Notes: a model not told the origin generated them from the sequence alone. DNA of 64,000 bases from Maricaulis virginensis (GCF_027922185.1 NZ_BSFE01000002.1:248001-312000); one strand, 5' to 3'. Shown: positions 31,213-41,194, counted from the first letter of the stretch. Program-made: numbers and translations.

Positions 31213-31270
31213 GGATTTCCTGCCAGTGAGGCGGTGACATGCCCCTGGCGCTGCAACGCGGCGGGAAAAC

Positions 31271-31297
31271 CCCCGGTGATCGATCCGATCACCGGGG
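31271..31297 (-). terminator. Terminator after the VOC gene
   Basis: A 12-bp perfect stem (CCCCGGTGATCG with CGATCACCGGGG, 3-nt loop). Read on the minus strand it is followed by GGTTTTCC, a short T-run, and lies 25 bp past the VOC stop. It also separates the convergent DUF1254 gene. Confidence 0.7.
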
Positions 31298-31321
31298 CCG
31301 TTCCGGTCAAAGCACTGCAAA

Positions 31322-31690
31322 CTACATGCAGAAGACATTGAGCTTGTTGCCGTCCGGGTCGCGGAAATAGCCGGCATAGAAGCCGCTTTCGCCGCGCGGG
31401 CCGGCCGGGCCCTCGTCCTGGGCACCGAGCTCGATCGCCAGCTTGTAGACCTTGTCGACCTGGGCGCGGTCCTTGGCCTGGAAGGCGGCCATGACGCCGT
31501 TTCCGACCGTGGCCGTATTGCCGTCGAACGGCTTGGTCAGCGCAATGCCGCAACCGCCATCGGCCGTGCCCCAGGCGATGAAAGTGTCTTCCTCCATGAA
31601 GCGGCCGGCGCCGAATTCGGCGCAGAGCTTGTCATAGAAGGCGGCGGCGCGGGGCAGGTCATTTGTCCCCAGTGTAACATAACCCAACAT
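31322..31690 (-). CDS. VOC-family (glyoxalase/bleomycin-resistance fold) protein
   Basis: A 122-residue single-domain protein with two beta-alpha-beta-beta-beta units: LGYVTLGTNDLPRAAAFYDKLCAEFG and later VMAAFQAKDRAQVDKVYKLAIELG...GFYAGYFRDPDGNKLNVFCM. The typical metal ligand Glu at the end of the last strand is replaced (NVFCM), so activity as a glyoxalase I is unlikely. Role unknown; such proteins are common detoxification or binding proteins. Its own terminator follows. Confidence 0.88.
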   Translation of the reverse strand: MLGYVTLGTNDLPRAAAFYDKLCAEFGAGRFMEEDTFIAWGTADGGCGIALTKPFDGNTATVGNGVMAAFQAKDRAQVDKVYKLAIELGAQDEGPAGPRGESGFYAGYFRDPDGNKLNVFCM

Positions 31691-31832
31691 GTCGATGGTC
31701 CTCCATTACGGGGGTTGTTCCCCGATTGTTCCGCCCGGCAGGCTATCGCAACACGGTGCCTTGGCAAGCCGGAAACGGCAGGCTGCGGGATTACTCCTGC
31801 CAGTACGGTGTCCGGAGCGCCGGCCAGCCGGT

Positions 31833-32285
31833 TCAGCCGGCCGCATGCTGGTTCTGGTAGCGGGTTGCGAGTTCGACGATGACGGTGGTGGCAATGTGGG
31901 CCGCTGCGCCCACCGTCCACCAGATCGACGCCCACAGCATGACGGAGGTGCCGGTGCCGATATTGATCCCGGTGAAAATGATCATGCCGAGCACATAGCT
32001 GGCCAGGTGGATCCACAGGGAGAGCCGCAAGCCGGCCGTCACCCTGGCGTTCTTGGTCCGTATCGTGCGGGCCGCTTCCTCTTCCGGATCGACGCACAGC
32101 GCCAGGGCATCGACCTGGAAGGCCGCGGCCAGGGCGGTGAGGGAATCGCGGGATGCCTGCTCGCCATTCTCGATCCGCTGCACGGTGCGAAGTCCGATCC
32201 CGGCCAGTTCGGCCAGATGTTCCTGCGACCAGTGCCGCTCTTCGCGCCAGCGCTTGATCTTTGCTGCGTCTGCCTTGAAAGCCAT
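31833..32285 (-). CDS. XRE-type HTH protein with 2TM C-terminal domain
   Basis: A 150-residue protein. Residues ~10-65 are an XRE/Cro HTH (IKRWREERHWSQEHLAELAGIGLRTVQRIENGEQASRDSLTALA), and residues ~85-145 contain two predicted transmembrane helices (LWIHLASYVLGMIIFTGINIG and SVMLWASIWWTVGAAAHIATTVIVEL) in a 2TM-type domain. It is a possible membrane-tethered regulator. The start at 32285 (MAFKADAAKIKRW) is preferred to an extension at 32369. It stands alone between VOC and thyA; the 287-bp stretch up to thyA shows no gene or clear signal. Confidence 0.88.
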   Translation of the reverse strand: MAFKADAAKIKRWREERHWSQEHLAELAGIGLRTVQRIENGEQASRDSLTALAAAFQVDALALCVDPEEEAARTIRTKNARVTAGLRLSLWIHLASYVLGMIIFTGINIGTGTSVMLWASIWWTVGAAAHIATTVIVELATRYQNQHAAG

Positions 32286-32572
32286 GTCATTCTCCTTGAG
32301 ACCTGTTGTAATCGGATGAGCGGGATTGACCAGAGCGGCGGCCAAAGCGCCACGCCTGCCTTGTGTCACGGCCCCGCCAGATGCCCGCCACCGGCCCGCC
32401 AGTTGCGCGCTGCAGGGCGTACGGGGCCGGCGGGCACCGAAGCGGCGGGAAGTCTTGAGGCTTGGCCGGTTATCCCCGGCGCGTCGCTGCAGGCAGGCTC
32501 ACGGCAGTGCCTCAAGCGGTTAGACTTGGGGGGATCGAATCAGTCGAGTTGCGCGGATCGCAGGAGGAATTC

Positions 32573-33439
<867 letters not shown>

Positions 33440-33450
33440 GGGGGGGCGGG

Positions 33451-33771
33451 ATGTCCGGTCCGCTGACCGATCTGGGCGCGCAGATCGCACAGGTCTGCGA
33501 CATCTATGCGCGAAATTACGGTATCGACCGGTCGGGCGACTGGTATCTGCTCAAGCTGCAGGAAGAGATGGGCGAGCTGACCCAGGCCTATCTCGACGCG
33601 ACCGGCCGTTCACGCCGCCCGGCCGACGAGGAGGCCCGTACGGCACTGCGCCGGGAAATGGCCGATGCGCTGGGCATGCTGCTCCTGCTGGCGCGCTCCG
33701 AAGGCGTCGACCTGGACGCGGCGGTGCAGGAAAAATGGCTCAGCTGGCTCGACAAGCCGGTGTCGGCATGA
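33451..33771 (+). CDS. MazG-like nucleotide pyrophosphohydrolase
   Basis: A 106-residue all-alpha NTP pyrophosphatase-like protein. The metal-binding pattern ExxE...ExxD is present: LLKLQEEMGELTQAYLD and LRREMADALGMLLLLA. It lies 11 bp after thyA and overlaps folA by four bases (ATGA), so it belongs to the thymidylate operon. A house-cleaning role on a (d)NTP is likely, but the substrate is not defined by sequence. Confidence 0.85.
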   Translation: MSGPLTDLGAQIAQVCDIYARNYGIDRSGDWYLLKLQEEMGELTQAYLDATGRSRRPADEEARTALRREMADALGMLLLLARSEGVDLDAAVQEKWLSWLDKPVSA

Positions 33772-34292
33772 CCGGCACGATCGTCCCGAAAGTCTGCCTG
33801 GTCGCGGCGCGCGGCCGCAATGGGGTGATCGGTGCCGATGGCGATCTGCCCTGGCGCCTGTCGTCCGACATGAAGCTGTTCCGCGACACGACGCGCGGCA
33901 AGCCGGTGATCATGGGACGCAAGACGTGGGAGAGCCTGCCGCGGCGGCCGCTGCCAGGGCGCCTCAACATCGTGATCACTCGCCAGTCCGGCTATCAGGC
34001 CGAAGGCGCCACGGTGGCCGGCAATTTCGGCGATGCGCTGGCTGCGGCGTTTGCAAAGGCCAATGAGGATGGTGTCGACGAGGTGTGCGTCATCGGCGGC
34101 GCGCAGATCTACACCGCCGCGCTGGAACGGGCCGGCCGGTTGTATCTGACCGATGTGGATGCGGCGCCGGACGGCGATACCCGCTTCCCCGATGTCGACG
34201 AAACCGCCTGGACAGAGGTCCGCCGCGAGGCCCATCCGGCGGGCGAGGGGGATGACCATGCCTTCGTCTTCCGGCGTCTCGATCGCATCTGA
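33768..34292 (+). CDS. folA: Dihydrofolate reductase
   Basis: A 174-residue NADPH-dependent reductase that restores tetrahydrofolate after thymidylate synthesis. Signatures are GVIGADGDLPWRLSSDMKLF (substrate loop with the catalytic acid), PVIMGRKTWESLPRRPLPGRLNIVITR (NADPH site), and VCVIGGAQIYTAAL. ATG 33768 overlaps the stop of the MazG-like gene. Last gene of the thyA operon. Confidence 0.97.
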   Translation: MTGTIVPKVCLVAARGRNGVIGADGDLPWRLSSDMKLFRDTTRGKPVIMGRKTWESLPRRPLPGRLNIVITRQSGYQAEGATVAGNFGDALAAAFAKANEDGVDEVCVIGGAQIYTAALERAGRLYLTDVDAAPDGDTRFPDVDETAWTEVRREAHPAGEGDDHAFVFRRLDRI

Positions 34293-34405
34293 TACGCGCG
34301 GAAATGAGGGACGCTGCGTCTGCGTGTCCCGCTTGCCCGCTCTTGAACCCCGGCGCGCATGCGTTCATGTAGGGCACAAGACTAGCAAGAGGATCGATCC
34401 AGCTC

Positions 34406-35557
34406 ATGCCGTGGAACGACAATCAGGGTGGAGGCGGCGGAGGCCCTTGGGGCTCCGGCGGCGGAAACAACAACCAGAATCCATGGGGGCGGCGTCCCCA
34501 GGGCTCTGGCGGTGGCGATGAAGGCCCCGATCTCGACGAGGTCGTTCGCGACATGCAGCGCAAGCTGCGCGGCCTGTTCGGCGGCGGCGGGAGCGGCGGC
34601 AATGGCGGCGGCAAGAAGGGTGGCGGTGGCGCCAGTGCCTTCGGCTTCGGCTTCATCCTGCTGGTGATCGTCGGCGTCTGGTTTGTCATGCCGGGCTCCG
34701 GCTGGTACCAGGTCGGCCCGAACGAGGCTGGCGTCGTGCTGCGCTTCGGCGAATATTCCCGGACCTCCTCGCCGGGTTTCCACTTCAAGCTGCCCACGCC
34801 GATCGAGACGGTGACGCTGCCGGAAGTGACGACAACGAACACGATCACCATCGGCCAGGGCAATGAAGGCCAGATGCTCACCCGCGACGAGAATATCGTC
34901 GACATCGATTTCGCCGTGCAGTGGCGCGTCGATCTGAGCTATCCCGACGGCGTGCGCGACTACCTGTTCAACGTGCGCGAGCCTGAAGCCACCGTCCGGG
35001 CCGTGGCGGAGAGCGCCATGCGCGAAGTCGTCGGTACGTCGGACCTGCAATTCATCATCACCGAGGGCCGGACCGAAGTGTCTCACAGGACGCGGGCCCT
35101 GCTGCAGGAAACCCTGAACGAGTACAATGCCGGTATCGAGGTCCTGCAGGTCAACCTGCGCAACGCCCAGCCGCCGGAGCGGGTGATCGACGCCTTCCGC
35201 GGCGTGGACGTCGCCCAGCAGGAAGCCGAGCGCGCACAGCTCGATGCGACCGCCCACGCCAACAGCGTCATCCCCCAGGCTCGCGGCCGTGCCGCCCAGG
35301 TGACGCAGCAGGCCCAAGCCTACCGGGACTCGGTGATTGCCGAAGCCCAGGGCCAGGCCGACCGCTTCGTGGCCATCTACGACCAGTACCGTCTCGCGCC
35401 GAATGTCACGCGCCGCCGCATGTATCTCGAGACGATCGAGGAAATTTTCCGCCGGTCGGACCTGATCGTGCTCGATGACCAGGCCGGCGCCGTGCCCTAT
35501 CTGCCGCTCAACGAGCTCGGCCAGAACCGCAACCGTACGCAAGGAGGCAATCAATGA
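34406..35557 (+). CDS. hflK: HflK, FtsH-modulating membrane protein
   Basis: A 383-residue SPFH/prohibitin-family protein. It has a Gly/Asn-rich cytoplasmic N-terminus (residues ~1-75, with SGGNNNQNPWGRRPQGSGGG), one transmembrane helix (ASAFGFGFILLVIVGVWFV) and a periplasmic SPFH domain with a helical region (VAQQEAERAQLDATAHAN). It forms a large HflKC cage around FtsH protease. The stop overlaps the hflC start (ATGA). Confidence 0.95.
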   Translation: MPWNDNQGGGGGGPWGSGGGNNNQNPWGRRPQGSGGGDEGPDLDEVVRDMQRKLRGLFGGGGSGGNGGGKKGGGGASAFGFGFILLVIVGVWFVMPGSGWYQVGPNEAGVVLRFGEYSRTSSPGFHFKLPTPIETVTLPEVTTTNTITIGQGNEGQMLTRDENIVDIDFAVQWRVDLSYPDGVRDYLFNVREPEATVRAVAESAMREVVGTSDLQFIITEGRTEVSHRTRALLQETLNEYNAGIEVLQVNLRNAQPPERVIDAFRGVDVAQQEAERAQLDATAHANSVIPQARGRAAQVTQQAQAYRDSVIAEAQGQADRFVAIYDQYRLAPNVTRRRMYLETIEEIFRRSDLIVLDDQAGAVPYLPLNELGQNRNRTQGGNQ

Positions 35558-36432
35558 TCCGCACGCTCGGCATTATCATTCTTGCGGTTGCCGTCTTCAT
35601 CGGCCTGCAGAGTGTCTACACGGTCTCGGAAACCGAGCAGGCTCTGATCCTGCGCCTCGGCGAGCCCCTCGATGCGGTCAACGAGGTCGGCGAGCCCGAT
35701 CCGGGCCTGCACTTCAAGCCGCCCTTCATCATGGAGGTGCTGACCTTCGACAAGCGCAATATCGAGCTCGATCTCGATCCGGAAGAAATCCTGGCCTCGG
35801 ACCAGGAGCGTCTCATCGTCGACGCCTTCCTGCGTTATCGCATCACCGATCCGCTGCGCTTCTACCAGACCTTCCGCGACGAGCGCGGCGCCCGCGTTCG
35901 CCTGCAGCAGATCATGGATGACAGCCTGCGCGGCGTCATCGCGTCGATCCCGTCCTCCGAGGTCATCTCCGGCCAGCGTGCCGCATTGATGGACCGCGTC
36001 CAGACGGCGGTGGAAGACCAGGTGCGCACCGGCAGTTTCGGCATCGAGGTGATCGATGTGCGTATCCTGCGGGCCGACCTGCCGCAGCAGATCGCCGAGA
36101 ACGTCTTCCAGCGCATGCGCTCGGAACGTGACCAGGAAGCGGCCCGCATCCGCGCCGAAGGCGAACAACGGGCAGCGGAGATCCGCGCCAATGCCGATCG
36201 CCAGGCGGCGATCATCGAGGCCGAGGCGCGCGCCGAGTCCGAACGGATCCGCGGTGAGGGCGATGCCCGCCAGAACCAGATCTTCGCCGAGGCCTACAGC
36301 CGCGACGAGGAATTCTTCGCCTTCTATCGCTCGATGCTGGCCTACCAGCAGGCGATGGGCGATGGCACGCCGATCGTGATTCCGCCGGACAGCGAGTTCT
36401 TCAACTACTTCCGGTCGGAAACCGGCGAATAG
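35554..36432 (+). CDS. hflC: HflC, partner of HflK
   Basis: A 292-residue SPFH protein: N-terminal transmembrane anchor (TLGIIILAVAVFIGLQSVYTV), SPFH domain (EQALILRLGEPLDAVNE, DAFLRYRITDPLRFYQ), and a long helical zone (RIRAEGEQRAAEIRANADRQ). It assembles with HflK in the inner membrane to limit FtsH access to substrates. Coupled to hflK upstream and to a DUF2065 gene downstream. Confidence 0.96.
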   Translation: MIRTLGIIILAVAVFIGLQSVYTVSETEQALILRLGEPLDAVNEVGEPDPGLHFKPPFIMEVLTFDKRNIELDLDPEEILASDQERLIVDAFLRYRITDPLRFYQTFRDERGARVRLQQIMDDSLRGVIASIPSSEVISGQRAALMDRVQTAVEDQVRTGSFGIEVIDVRILRADLPQQIAENVFQRMRSERDQEAARIRAEGEQRAAEIRANADRQAAIIEAEARAESERIRGEGDARQNQIFAEAYSRDEEFFAFYRSMLAYQQAMGDGTPIVIPPDSEFFNYFRSETGE

Positions 36433-36620
36433 TGTGGACTGTGCTGATCGCCGGGCTCGGGGTGGCGATCGCGCTTGAAGGCGCGGTCTACGCCCTGGCC
36501 CCCGGCGCCATGAAAGACGTGATCGCCAGAATTGGCGCGATGAGCCCGGACCAGCTTCGCCTGGCCGGGCTCACGGCCTTGTGTCTGGGCGTCGCCATCG
36601 TGGCCCTGGCGGTACGCTGA
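36432..36620 (+). CDS. DUF2065 small membrane protein
   Basis: A 62-residue protein with two hydrophobic helices (LIAGLGVAIALEGAVYAL and LRLAGLTALCLGVAIVALAV) around the family motif LAPGAMKD. DUF2065 genes very often follow hflC, as here, where GTG 36432 overlaps the hflC stop. A role with the HflKC complex is plausible but unproven. Confidence 0.88.
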   Translation: MWTVLIAGLGVAIALEGAVYALAPGAMKDVIARIGAMSPDQLRLAGLTALCLGVAIVALAVR

Positions 36621-36728
36621 GAACGCCGCAAACCTTACGCCTGCATCACTGCGGTTGCAGCGGGGTGCCGCGAAGCGGTATTCACCTTGTTCTGTATTCC
36701 GGTTCCCGAAATCGAACGGATATTTGCA

Positions 36729-38120
36729 ATGCGGCGTTTTCTTGTTGCCTTCCTGGTTCTTCTGGTCACCCCGGCAGTGCTGGCGCACCCGGCGCCCGAC
36801 GGTTTTGCCGACCTGGCCGAGCGGCTCTCGCCGGCCGTGGTGAACATCTCCGCCGCCCAGCGGCTGGACAGCGAAGATGGCTTGCCGGAATTCCCCGAGG
36901 GCTCGCCGCTGGAGCGTTTCAACGACATTTTCGGCGATGCACCGCGCATCGCGAATTCGCTCGGTTCAGGCTTCATCATCGATCCCGAAGGCCTGGTGGT
37001 GACGAACAATCACGTCATCGACGGGGCCGACGAGGTCGAGGTGGCCCTGCCTGACGGACGGGTCTTTGCGGCGGAAGTCGTGGGGATCGATCCCGTCACC
37101 GACCTGGCCGTCCTGCGCATGGAGGTGAACGAGGCGCTGCCGCATGTCGATTTCGGCGACAGCGACACGGCGCGCGTCGGCGACTGGGTGATCGCGATCG
37201 GCAATCCCTTCGGCCTGGGCGGTACGCTGACGGCCGGTGTGGTTTCGGCGCGCGGCCGCGATGCCGGCGGCCAGTATGACGACTATATCCAGACCGATGT
37301 GGCCATCAATACGGGCAATTCCGGCGGGCCGCTGTTCGACATGGCGGGCAATGTGGTCGGTGTGAACACGCTGATCCTGTCGCCCACCGGTGCCAGCGTC
37401 GGCATCTCGCTGTCCATCCCGTCCAATCTGGCGCGCCGCGTGGTCGATCAGCTGATCGAGTTCGGCGAGACCCGCCGCGGCTGGCTGGGTGTGAGCGTGC
37501 ATCGCGTCACCCCGGAACTGGCCGAGAGCTTCGGTCTGAACACGCCTTACGGCGCCATCGTCTCGCGGATAGAGGAAGACGGTCCCGGCGAGGCGGCCGG
37601 CCTGCGCCAGGGCGATCTGATCCTGAGCTTCGATGGCGAGCGTGTTCAGGAGAGCCGCACTTTCCCGCGCATGGTCGCGGAAAGCGAGATCGGCCGCGAG
37701 GTCGAGGTCGAGATCATCCGCCGCGATCGCCGCATGACGCTGGACATCACGGTCGGCGAACTTGAGCGCGAGGGCGATGAAGATGCGGCGGCGGGCAGCG
37801 GTTCCGCCGGCGGCGTGGTCGATCCCTCCCAGGGCAATGCCAATGAAGTCCTCGGCATGACGCTGGCCGCGCTCGATGCGCCTTCGCGCCGCCGATACCG
37901 CGTCGATCCCGATGCCCAGGGCGTGCTGGTCACCGATGTCGACGCGTCCAGCGATGCGGCCGGCAAGATCCGCCCCGGCGACGTAATCGAGGAAGTGGAA
38001 TTCACGCGCGTTGCGACCATCGCCGATATCCGCGAGATCGTTTCCGGTCATTCCGGCGGACCGATCCGCTTCCAGGTCAATCGCGGCGGCCAGTACGTGC
38101 TGCATTCCATCCGGCCGTGA
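36729..38120 (+). CDS. Do/DegP-type periplasmic serine protease
   Basis: A 463-residue HtrA-family protease/chaperone acting in periplasmic protein quality control. Signal peptide (first ~19 residues), trypsin-like domain with triad H95 (VVTNNHVIDGA), D125 (DPVTDLAVL) and S198 (NTGNSGGPLFD), then two PDZ domains (RRGWLGVSVHRVTPE..., and a second beginning near EVLGMTLAALDAPSRRRYRVD). The start at 36729 gives the signal peptide; a further upstream in-frame codon adds 14 residues without support. It follows hflKC and is coupled to miaA (GTGA overlap). Confidence 0.94.
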   Translation: MRRFLVAFLVLLVTPAVLAHPAPDGFADLAERLSPAVVNISAAQRLDSEDGLPEFPEGSPLERFNDIFGDAPRIANSLGSGFIIDPEGLVVTNNHVIDGADEVEVALPDGRVFAAEVVGIDPVTDLAVLRMEVNEALPHVDFGDSDTARVGDWVIAIGNPFGLGGTLTAGVVSARGRDAGGQYDDYIQTDVAINTGNSGGPLFDMAGNVVGVNTLILSPTGASVGISLSIPSNLARRVVDQLIEFGETRRGWLGVSVHRVTPELAESFGLNTPYGAIVSRIEEDGPGEAAGLRQGDLILSFDGERVQESRTFPRMVAESEIGREVEVEIIRRDRRMTLDITVGELEREGDEDAAAGSGSAGGVVDPSQGNANEVLGMTLAALDAPSRRRYRVDPDAQGVLVTDVDASSDAAGKIRPGDVIEEVEFTRVATIADIREIVSGHSGGPIRFQVNRGGQYVLHSIRP

Positions 38121-39052
38121 CGGCGCCGGCCAACCGGGCCCTGCTGATTGCGGGACCGACAGCGGCGGGCAAGACCGCCTTGGCCATTGCCGCGGCCGAA
38201 CGGCTGGACGGCGAAATCGTCAATGCGGATTCCATGCAGATCTATAACGGTCTGCATCTGATCACCGCCCGGCCTTCACCCGGGGAAGTTGCGCGTATTC
38301 CCCATCACCTCTTCGGCGTGGCCGACCCGGCCGAGCGCTGGTCGGCCGGGCGCTGGGCCGAAGCCGCCCTGGCGGCGTGTAAAGAGATCCGGGCCCGGGG
38401 ACGCACGCCCATCCTTGCCGGCGGGACGGGGCTCTATTTCCACACATTGACGGCCGGTCTGGCACCTGTGCCGGAGATCGGACCGGCGGCCCGGGCAAAG
38501 GCCGCGGCGCTGTTCGATGCGGGTGGGCTTGAGGCGCTGCGCGATGAGGCTCGCCGTCTCGATCCGGCCTCCGAGGCGCGGATCGGGCAGGGCGACCGCC
38601 AGCGCCTGCTGCGCGTGGTGGAGGTCGGCCTGGAAACCGGCCGGGCCCTCTCGGACTTCCAGGCCGACACACAACCGCTTCTGCCGCCCGGCAGCTGGCA
38701 CGGGCTCGTGATCGAGCCGGACCGGGCCGCGCTCTACGACCGTATCGGCAGGCGTTTCGACAAGATGATGGAGGCCGGTGCGCTGGCCGAGGTCGAAGCG
38801 TTCGCGGCCCGCAATCTCGATCCGGATCTGCCCGCCATGAAAGCGCTGGGCGTGCCGCCACTGATCGCGCATCTGCACGGCGAGCTGGATTTCGACGCGG
38901 CGATAGAGACGGCAAAGCGCGACAGCCGCCGCTATGCCAAACGGCAACTGACATGGTTCCGTAATCAAACGGCCAGCTGGCCGCGGATAGTCTCGCTCGA
39001 TCCGGCAGCGGCGCAGGCCGAACTCGCCGGCATTCTGGACGAGGGGGACTGA
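38117..39052 (+). CDS. miaA: tRNA dimethylallyltransferase
   Basis: A 311-residue enzyme that adds an isopentenyl group to A37 of tRNAs reading UNN codons. P-loop GPTAAGKTAL and the conserved NADSMQIYNGLHLITARPS are at the N-terminus, with GGTGLYFHTLTAGLA and TKRDSRRYAKRQLTWFRNQ-type motifs (AKRDSRRYAKRQLTWFRNQ) following. GTG start overlapping the protease stop. Confidence 0.96.
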   Translation: MTAPANRALLIAGPTAAGKTALAIAAAERLDGEIVNADSMQIYNGLHLITARPSPGEVARIPHHLFGVADPAERWSAGRWAEAALAACKEIRARGRTPILAGGTGLYFHTLTAGLAPVPEIGPAARAKAAALFDAGGLEALRDEARRLDPASEARIGQGDRQRLLRVVEVGLETGRALSDFQADTQPLLPPGSWHGLVIEPDRAALYDRIGRRFDKMMEAGALAEVEAFAARNLDPDLPAMKALGVPPLIAHLHGELDFDAAIETAKRDSRRYAKRQLTWFRNQTASWPRIVSLDPAAAQAELAGILDEGD

Positions 39053-39053
39053 C

Positions 39054-39563
39054 ATGCATCCAGGCACACTGATGAACGCGCTGACGGCTCTGACCCTGAC
39101 GGCGACACCGGCGATGGCTCAGGAAACGGCTGTCGAGGCCATCCTGCAGGCCGATCGCGATTTCGCGGCGATGGCCGCCGAGACCGGGCCCGGGCCGGCC
39201 TTCGAGGCCTATATGGACGATGTCGACGGGCGGCTGATCCGCGGCACGGCGGATGCGCTGGTCGGTTCCGCAGAGATCCGGGGGGCGTTCGACGCCTGGC
39301 CCGAGGGCATCCTGCTGCATTGGGAGCCGCTGGAAGGCTTCGCCTCCGAGGGCGGTGATTTCGGTGTCACCTGGGGCCTGTGGTCGCTGCATCCGGACGG
39401 CGATCGTGCCAGTGCGCCGGCCGGCCGTGGCACCTATGTCACCGTATGGCGGCAGGACGAGGCGGGGAATTGGCGCGGTTTGCTGGACATGGGGACGAAT
39501 GATCCGTCCTATCGGCCCGAAGCACCGGAAGCCGATTCGCAAAGCGCCCCCGAGGATGACTGA
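39054..39563 (+). CDS. SnoaL/DUF4440-like secreted protein
   Basis: A 169-residue protein with an N-terminal signal-like segment (ALTALTLTATPAMAQ) and a cystatin-like cone fold related to DUF4440 (AVEAILQADRDFAAMAAETG...FEAYMDD; later GTYVTVWRQDEAGNWRGLLDMG). The acidic tail is likely disordered. Function unknown; no catalytic residues can be assigned. ATG 39054 lies 1 bp after the miaA stop, and its own stop overlaps the next gene by 8 bp, so it is in the same transcript. Confidence 0.75.
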   Translation: MHPGTLMNALTALTLTATPAMAQETAVEAILQADRDFAAMAAETGPGPAFEAYMDDVDGRLIRGTADALVGSAEIRGAFDAWPEGILLHWEPLEGFASEGGDFGVTWGLWSLHPDGDRASAPAGRGTYVTVWRQDEAGNWRGLLDMGTNDPSYRPEAPEADSQSAPEDD

Positions 39564-40548
39564 CCCGCTTTATACGAAAGACATCGATCTCGACCCGATC
39601 CGCAAGTGCCGCCTGGCCATTCTGGGCTATGGCAATCACGGCCGCTCGCACGCGCTCTGCCTGCGTGACAGCGGTGTGCGGGATATCCGGATCGCGCTGC
39701 GGGATGGCTCGCCGTCGCGCAGCAAGGCCGAGGCGGACGGGTTCGAGGTGATCGGCCTGGACGAGGCGGCGCGCTGGGCCGATGCCATCGCGCTGCTCGC
39801 CGCCGACGAGGCCCATCGTCAGATCTGGGACCAGCACATCGCCCCGCACCGCAAGCCCGGCCAGGCGCTGATCCTGTGCCACGGCTTCTCGATCCACTAC
39901 GGGCTGATCGAGCCACCCGCCGATGCCGACATCATCCTGGCCGCGGCGAAGGGGCCGGGCGGGGCGGTGCGCCAGGAATTCGAGAAGGGCAAGGGGCTGA
40001 TCGGTTTCTGGGCGGTGCACCAGGACGCCTCCGGCCACGCCCGCGAGCTCGCCCTGGCCTATCTCGCCGGCATCGGATCCGGTGAGGTCGGCATCTTCCC
40101 GACGACATTCCGCGAGGAAACTGTCTCCGACCTGTTCGGCGAACAGGTCGTTCTCGTGGGCGGGATGGTTGCGCTGGCCAAGGCCAGTTTCGACCGGCTG
40201 GTCGCCGCTGGCGTGTCGCCGCGCATGGCCTATATCGACTGCGTTCACGAGATCAAATATCTCGCCGACCTGATCCAGGCACGCGGGATTGCCGGCATGT
40301 ATGAAGCGATCTCCGACACGGCCGAATATGGCGCGCGCCAGATCGAGGATGCTATTGCCGGCCCGGAGCTCCGGCGAACCTTCGACCGCGCCATGACCGC
40401 GATCGAAGATGGCAGTTTTGCCAGGCGCTGGGTCGAGACCTACGAGGCCGGCAATGCCATGACAGCGGACCGCGCCCGCGACCGCGAACTGCCGGTCGAG
40501 GCGGCCGGTGCTGAGCTTCGCAGCCGCATCTACGGTGACGCGAAATAG
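39556..40548 (+). CDS. Ketol-acid reductoisomerase-like protein (divergent)
   Basis: A 330-residue protein with the two-domain plan of class I KARI: a Rossmann domain with LGYGNHGRSHALCLRDSG (residues 23-40) and HGFSIHYG, and a helical knotted domain with DLFGEQVVLVGG, DCVHEIKYLADL and ISDTAEYG, which hold the magnesium and substrate residues. It departs from typical IlvC at several normally constant points (GYGNHG for GYGSQG, GFSIHYG for GFNIHFG), and sits far from other branched-chain amino acid genes. It is either the sole IlvC or a paralogue with altered substrate or cofactor use. Coupled to the DUF4440-like gene. Confidence 0.8.
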   Translation: MTDPLYTKDIDLDPIRKCRLAILGYGNHGRSHALCLRDSGVRDIRIALRDGSPSRSKAEADGFEVIGLDEAARWADAIALLAADEAHRQIWDQHIAPHRKPGQALILCHGFSIHYGLIEPPADADIILAAAKGPGGAVRQEFEKGKGLIGFWAVHQDASGHARELALAYLAGIGSGEVGIFPTTFREETVSDLFGEQVVLVGGMVALAKASFDRLVAAGVSPRMAYIDCVHEIKYLADLIQARGIAGMYEAISDTAEYGARQIEDAIAGPELRRTFDRAMTAIEDGSFARRWVETYEAGNAMTADRARDRELPVEAAGAELRSRIYGDAK

Positions 40549-40609
40549 CCAAGCCGCCGATGGGGCTGTATTAAGCGGCTATTGTTGTTTCTCACTGCGG
40601 GGGCAGGAC

Positions 40610-41134
40610 ATGTCATTCAATCCGGTCAAGATCCGGCGATATGGTGAACCCAAGGAAGTGGTGGCGCGCGTCTTCGAAGAAGTGGGCGGCATCCCGAAAG
40701 TCATGGAATTGCTCGATCTGAGCCGCACGCGAGTCTATGCGCTGGCGGATCCCGATTCCAGCAATGAGATCTCCTACACCCGCATGGCCACGCTGACCGA
40801 AAACGGTGCGACGGCCGCGGCCCAGCACCTTGCAGCGCTGGCGGGCGGTATCTTCCTGCCGATCGAGAAGGCGGACGATGCCAACTGGCTGGCGCTGGCC
40901 GGCGATGCCAGCCGCTCGAATGCGCGCAATATCTCTGCACTGATGGAGTCGCTGAGCGAGACCGAGCGCTCGCCCGGCCGGGTCGATCAGGACGAGGCTC
41001 GCGGCATTCTCAAGGTTCTGGACGAACAGCTCGCCGTGCTGGCCATCCAGCGCGCCAAGCTGGTGGCCATCGCTTCGGGCGAAGCCGTCGACATGGACGC
41101 CGAAATGTCAGACGGTGAGGCGGGTTCCAACTGA
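40610..41134 (+). CDS. HTH-like regulator of phage CII/YdaS-like type
   Basis: A 174-residue soluble protein. Residues ~18-60 (EEVGGIPKVMELLDLSRTRVYALADPDSSNEISYTRMATLTENGATAAA) look like a Cro/CII-type helix-turn-helix with a VGG...VYxxADP pattern seen in phage-derived and alphaproteobacterial regulators; the rest is helical and acidic. DNA target and function are unknown. It is monocistronic between the KARI-like gene and a membrane protein. ATG 40610 gives the natural N-terminus. Confidence 0.65.
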   Translation: MSFNPVKIRRYGEPKEVVARVFEEVGGIPKVMELLDLSRTRVYALADPDSSNEISYTRMATLTENGATAAAQHLAALAGGIFLPIEKADDANWLALAGDASRSNARNISALMESLSETERSPGRVDQDEARGILKVLDEQLAVLAIQRAKLVAIASGEAVDMDAEMSDGEAGSN

Positions 41135-41194
41135 TTTGCGCACGGCCCGACCTGTGACCTGTCAGACGAACCGCGCCATACGGAACGGCCGAGC

